A DNA stretch of 7,397 nucleotides, taken from NCBI GenBank assembly GCA_030643125.1, contig DAOWML010000110.1, forward strand, positions 1 through 7,397, written 5' to 3'. Shown piece after piece: positions 5,148 through 7,397 of the stretch (position 1 is the stretch's first letter; every line of letters begins with the position of its first letter). This stretch comes from Bacteroidales bacterium (GTDB lineage Bacteria; Bacteroidota; Bacteroidia; Bacteroidales; UBA12077). The notes under the pieces were generated by a model. The model searched no databases and was not told the origin of the DNA. It saw only the letters and a list, made by a program, of their open reading frames with translations. A program made the position numbers and the translations under genes.

Positions 5148-7067
5148 TTAATTATTACATTCAGTAATTAATTGTTGCATTTTTTCTCTGTATTTTGGAT
5201 TGTCAGGTTCAATGTCTCCTGCATTTTGGAAATTTTCTTTTGCACTGGCGCAGTCTTTCAATCCTAAATAATTATCACCAAATAGAATATATTGTTCGAA
5301 ATTATTAGAGGTTATAGGCACACAATTGTTTTGAATAATATCTAAAGAACCTTTGTAATTTTCTTTTAGAAATAAAACCTTGGCTTTAAGATAATAAATA
5401 TACCATATCGAAAGATTTGGAATATTTAAAACAGCTTCAATTTCGGCAAGTGCATTATCATATTCTTTATTTTCAATAAGTATTTCAAGTTGGTAAATTC
5501 TTGCAAGATCAAATCCGGGATAAATATTTATTGCGTCCTTAATTGATCTTTCTGCCGAAAATATTTCATGTTCTTTTTCTAATTTTATTCTACCAATTAA
5601 GAAAGGTGGTAATGCACATCTTCCCATCCTCTTTGCCATTTCATATTGTTTTATTGCATCGGTAGGCATATATTTTTTTTCAAAGTCAAGTCCGACATTG
5701 ATTTTATCCAATAGGTTTTCATCAGCGCCGCTATTATTAAATCTGAACGAAAAATGCCATAACTCCAAATAATACATAATTTCTTTATCTGTACATTTGG
5801 AAATTGCTAATATTAAATTATCTTTAAAATCCTCAAATTTTCCTTTTGTTAATTCATTAAAGCCATTTATAATAAAGTAATTTGGTTGCGATTCGTACAT
5901 CGTATTTCCTCGCAAGTTCAGCAGATGAGTCTGGCCAATTAATTGCGATTTTGCTGCTATTTCTTCATTTAATAATTCTAATATTGTAATAAAATCATCT
6001 TTCCAATTCATCTCGTTAAGAATGTCGATATGATATTTAAAAAACGAAATTTCATTTGCCGGATTTGAAATCAGAGAAACATCAATCGAATCGTATTTTG
6101 ATATTTTTTCAACTTGATTAGTATAAACCAATAACCTCGTTAATAGTTCAATGAAAATTTGGTATTTATTTTCATTATCATAAAATCCGTTTTCAATAAC
6201 CTTTAGTGATGATTTTCTCCAGGCATTATATGCAGCGGTATATAATACGGTGTAATCGCTAATAAGCTTTTCATGATTTTGCCTCAGATCAATATTTTTT
6301 GATTCGGTAATCCTGTAATAAGGTTCAAAAGTTTCATTAATAAGAATCACAGAATCTTTACCTGTTTTAATAACTGCTAATTCTTCACCCGAAATCTTTT
6401 CTTTATTATTAAAATTTGACTGTAGTGCAAGTAATTTAGTATTCTCGTTTTCTAAGTATGTAGAAATAATATCAGGCAGTAATTGATTATAAACCTGATT
6501 AAATGAGGAAAAATTGGTATAAGATAAATGGTGTTCAGCTCCGGATATGATATTTTGCAATTGTTCAAAGGCCTCAATGTATTTTTTTTCCTCATATAAA
6601 GCTTTGCCTGAATTACAATAATTATTAAACTCAGAATAATAGGCCCAATGTTGTTCCGGAATTCCCATTATGTCCGAAATGTAAGTTTCATAATAAAACT
6701 CAAATTGTTTAGTAATATCAATATCTTTTCTTGTGTAGGCAATTATAATGTGAGTAATATCTTTCGAATCATTTGTTATTGCAGATATTCTGCCGTTAAA
6801 TGTATAAACTTCAGATTGCTTTATCTTAATTGCTTTAAAATCTTTTACTTCGCCTTTCTTAAATTCCCAATCCCCCTTTGGCTTTAATACAAAAAAGAGT
6901 GAATCATTAAACTCATAATATTCAGCAGGAATTTCTATTGAGCCAGAACTCGTGGATAGCGTAATTTCAACGCTGTGTTTTTTATCGGTTTTCAATTCGA
7001 CAGTTTGTCCGAAAACATAAAGTGATAATTGGATAAAAATAAAAATCAGAAGGTAACTCTTGTTCAT
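5148..7067 (-). CDS. Exported TPR-repeat protein, 639 aa
   Basis: ATG is at 7067-7065 and TAA at 5150-5148. Residues 1-20 form a signal peptide (MNKSYLLIF..., cut after VFG before QT) without a lipobox. Residues 21-130 are beta-rich and unrecognised. A single TPR-like helix pair lies at about 148-176 (GKALYEEKKYIEAFEQLQNI). Residues 180-450 are mostly helical without a clear repeat. Residues 452-625 contain about five TPR-like units, for example MPTDAIKQYEMAKRMG, NKEYDNALAEIEAVLNIPN, ENYKGSLDIIQNN and CASAKENFQNAGDIEPDNPK. TPRs are protein-binding scaffolds, so a role in assembling partners in the periplasm or at the outer membrane is the most that can be said. It converges on the TerB-like gene with only 7 bp between stops and has its own upstream promoter, so it is probably monocistronic. 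Confidence 0.9.
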   Translation of the reverse strand: MNKSYLLIFIFIQLSLYVFGQTVELKTDKKHSVEITLSTSSGSIEIPAEYYEFNDSLFFVLKPKGDWEFKKGEVKDFKAIKIKQSEVYTFNGRISAITNDSKDITHIIIAYTRKDIDITKQFEFYYETYISDIMGIPEQHWAYYSEFNNYCNSGKALYEEKKYIEAFEQLQNIISGAEHHLSYTNFSSFNQVYNQLLPDIISTYLENENTKLLALQSNFNNKEKISGEELAVIKTGKDSVILINETFEPYYRITESKNIDLRQNHEKLISDYTVLYTAAYNAWRKSSLKVIENGFYDNENKYQIFIELLTRLLVYTNQVEKISKYDSIDVSLISNPANEISFFKYHIDILNEMNWKDDFITILELLNEEIAAKSQLIGQTHLLNLRGNTMYESQPNYFIINGFNELTKGKFEDFKDNLILAISKCTDKEIMYYLELWHFSFRFNNSGADENLLDKINVGLDFEKKYMPTDAIKQYEMAKRMGRCALPPFLIGRIKLEKEHEIFSAERSIKDAINIYPGFDLARIYQLEILIENKEYDNALAEIEAVLNIPNLSIWYIYYLKAKVLFLKENYKGSLDIIQNNCVPITSNNFEQYILFGDNYLGLKDCASAKENFQNAGDIEPDNPKYREKMQQLITECNN

Positions 7068-7115
7068 AACACATTGATTTTAATGGTAATTCCTCTAAGA
7101 AAAAAATGATCACGG

Positions 7116-7147
7116 CAAAAGTAACAAAGTCTGACTAAATAATCCAA
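7116..7147 (-). promoter_or_regulatory. Bacteroidota-type promoter for the TPR gene
   Basis: Read on the minus strand, TTG (7147-7145) is followed after 21 bp by TACTTTTG (7123-7116), matching TAnnTTTG. Transcription would start near 7109, giving a leader of about 40 nt before the TPR start codon at 7067. The surrounding CTTTGTTACTTTTGCCG is typical of upstream regions in this phylum. Confidence 0.65.
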
Positions 7148-7156
7148 TAATTATTG
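7145..7156. repeat. 12-bp perfect palindrome in the divergent intergenic region
   Basis: CAATAATTATTG reads the same on both strands. It overlaps the upstream promoter box of the TPR gene and lies 42 bp before the kinase start, so it is placed where a regulator could affect both genes. A second imperfect inverted repeat (ATAATT 7157-7162, AATTAT 7168-7173) abuts it. In such AT-rich DNA this may be chance. Confidence 0.3.
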
Positions 7157-7198
7157 ATAATTTTAAGAATTATTTAAATGAAAATTGACTAGAACAAG

Positions 7199-7397
7199 AT
7201 GAGAAAAGTATTCACAATAGGTGAAACTGTATTCGATATTATTTTTAAAAACTCTAAACCTGTTGCAGGAAAAGCAGGGGGAGCTATGTTAAATTCATCA
7301 ATAAGTCTTGGCAGGCTTGGTGTTCCGGTTTTTTTTATTTCTGAAATAGGCGAGGACGAGATTGGAAATATTATTATTGATTTTCTTAAACAAAATA
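7199..7397 (+). CDS. PfkB-family sugar kinase (fructokinase-like), N-terminal part
   Basis: An ATG at 7199 opens a frame of 66 codons that runs off the right edge; family members are usually about 290-330 residues, so roughly a fifth is visible. The start RKVFTIGETVFDIIF matches the first strand and sugar-contact region of PfkB kinases. Residues 25-41 (GKAGGAMLNSSISLGRLG) match the family's N-terminal signature, with the Gly-Gly and Asn that contact substrate. ISEIGEDEIGNIIIDFL matches the following G-x-D-x-x-G block. Such enzymes phosphorylate sugars such as fructose with ATP in the cytoplasm; substrate cannot be assigned because the C-terminal anion-hole Asp motif is outside the window. It is divergent from the TPR gene. 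No clear promoter was found for it; TAATTTTA at 7158-7165 is a one-mismatch box without a partner. Confidence 0.9.
   Translation, partial: MRKVFTIGETVFDIIFKNSKPVAGKAGGAMLNSSISLGRLGVPVFFISEIGEDEIGNIIIDFLKQN

Noticed and set aside
5147..5175. Hairpin between the convergent genes as a bidirectional terminator
   Set aside because: The best pairing is TTAC/GTAA with a bulge and only A-T pairs beyond; it lacks a G+C stem and lies partly inside the TPR coding end.
6648..6887. Plus-strand open frame of 79 codons
   Set aside because: It is antisense to the N-terminal region of the TPR protein and has a Phe/Ile/Tyr-rich nonsense composition.

Overview
The window looks like chromosomal DNA of a low-GC member of the Bacteroidota. 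Evidence: very AT-rich codon use, genes mostly without Shine-Dalgarno sequences, two promoters of the Bacteroidota type (TTG/TTTG, about 21 bp, TAnnTTTG), and secreted SUMF1-domain, TPR and pentapeptide proteins of a kind common in that phylum. No RNA gene, transposon, CRISPR array or phage gene was seen.

Layout. A truncated C-terminus of an unrecognised protein (1-353) is followed by four tightly packed + strand genes (422-4649). These encode a 193-residue exported protein, a 271-residue exported protein coupled to it through an ATGA overlap, a membrane-anchored pentapeptide-repeat protein starting at TTG, and an exported protein ending in a SUMF1/formylglycine-generating-enzyme (FGE)-like domain. 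The gaps are -4, 19 and 22 bp and no internal promoter is visible, so this is probably one operon. A TerB-like small protein (4712-5140) follows with its own promoter. It converges, 7 bp away, on a minus-strand gene for a 639-residue exported TPR protein (5148-7067). That gene has its own promoter in a 131-bp divergent region, shared with a PfkB-family sugar kinase that runs off the right edge (7199-7397).

How the genes may work together. The operon combines three exported proteins with one inner-membrane protein whose long beta-solenoid is predicted to lie in the cytoplasm. The three exported proteins each seem to carry a similar beta-rich segment (Y-x-V/I strand, charged turn, W-x-V/I strand), suggesting a common NTF2-like fold. 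The SUMF1 domain lacks one of the two catalytic cysteines of true FGE, so it is more likely a structural or binding domain. Together they could form an envelope complex of unknown function; this is inference from gene order and motifs. The TerB-like, TPR and PfkB genes appear to be separate transcription units with no demonstrated link to the operon.
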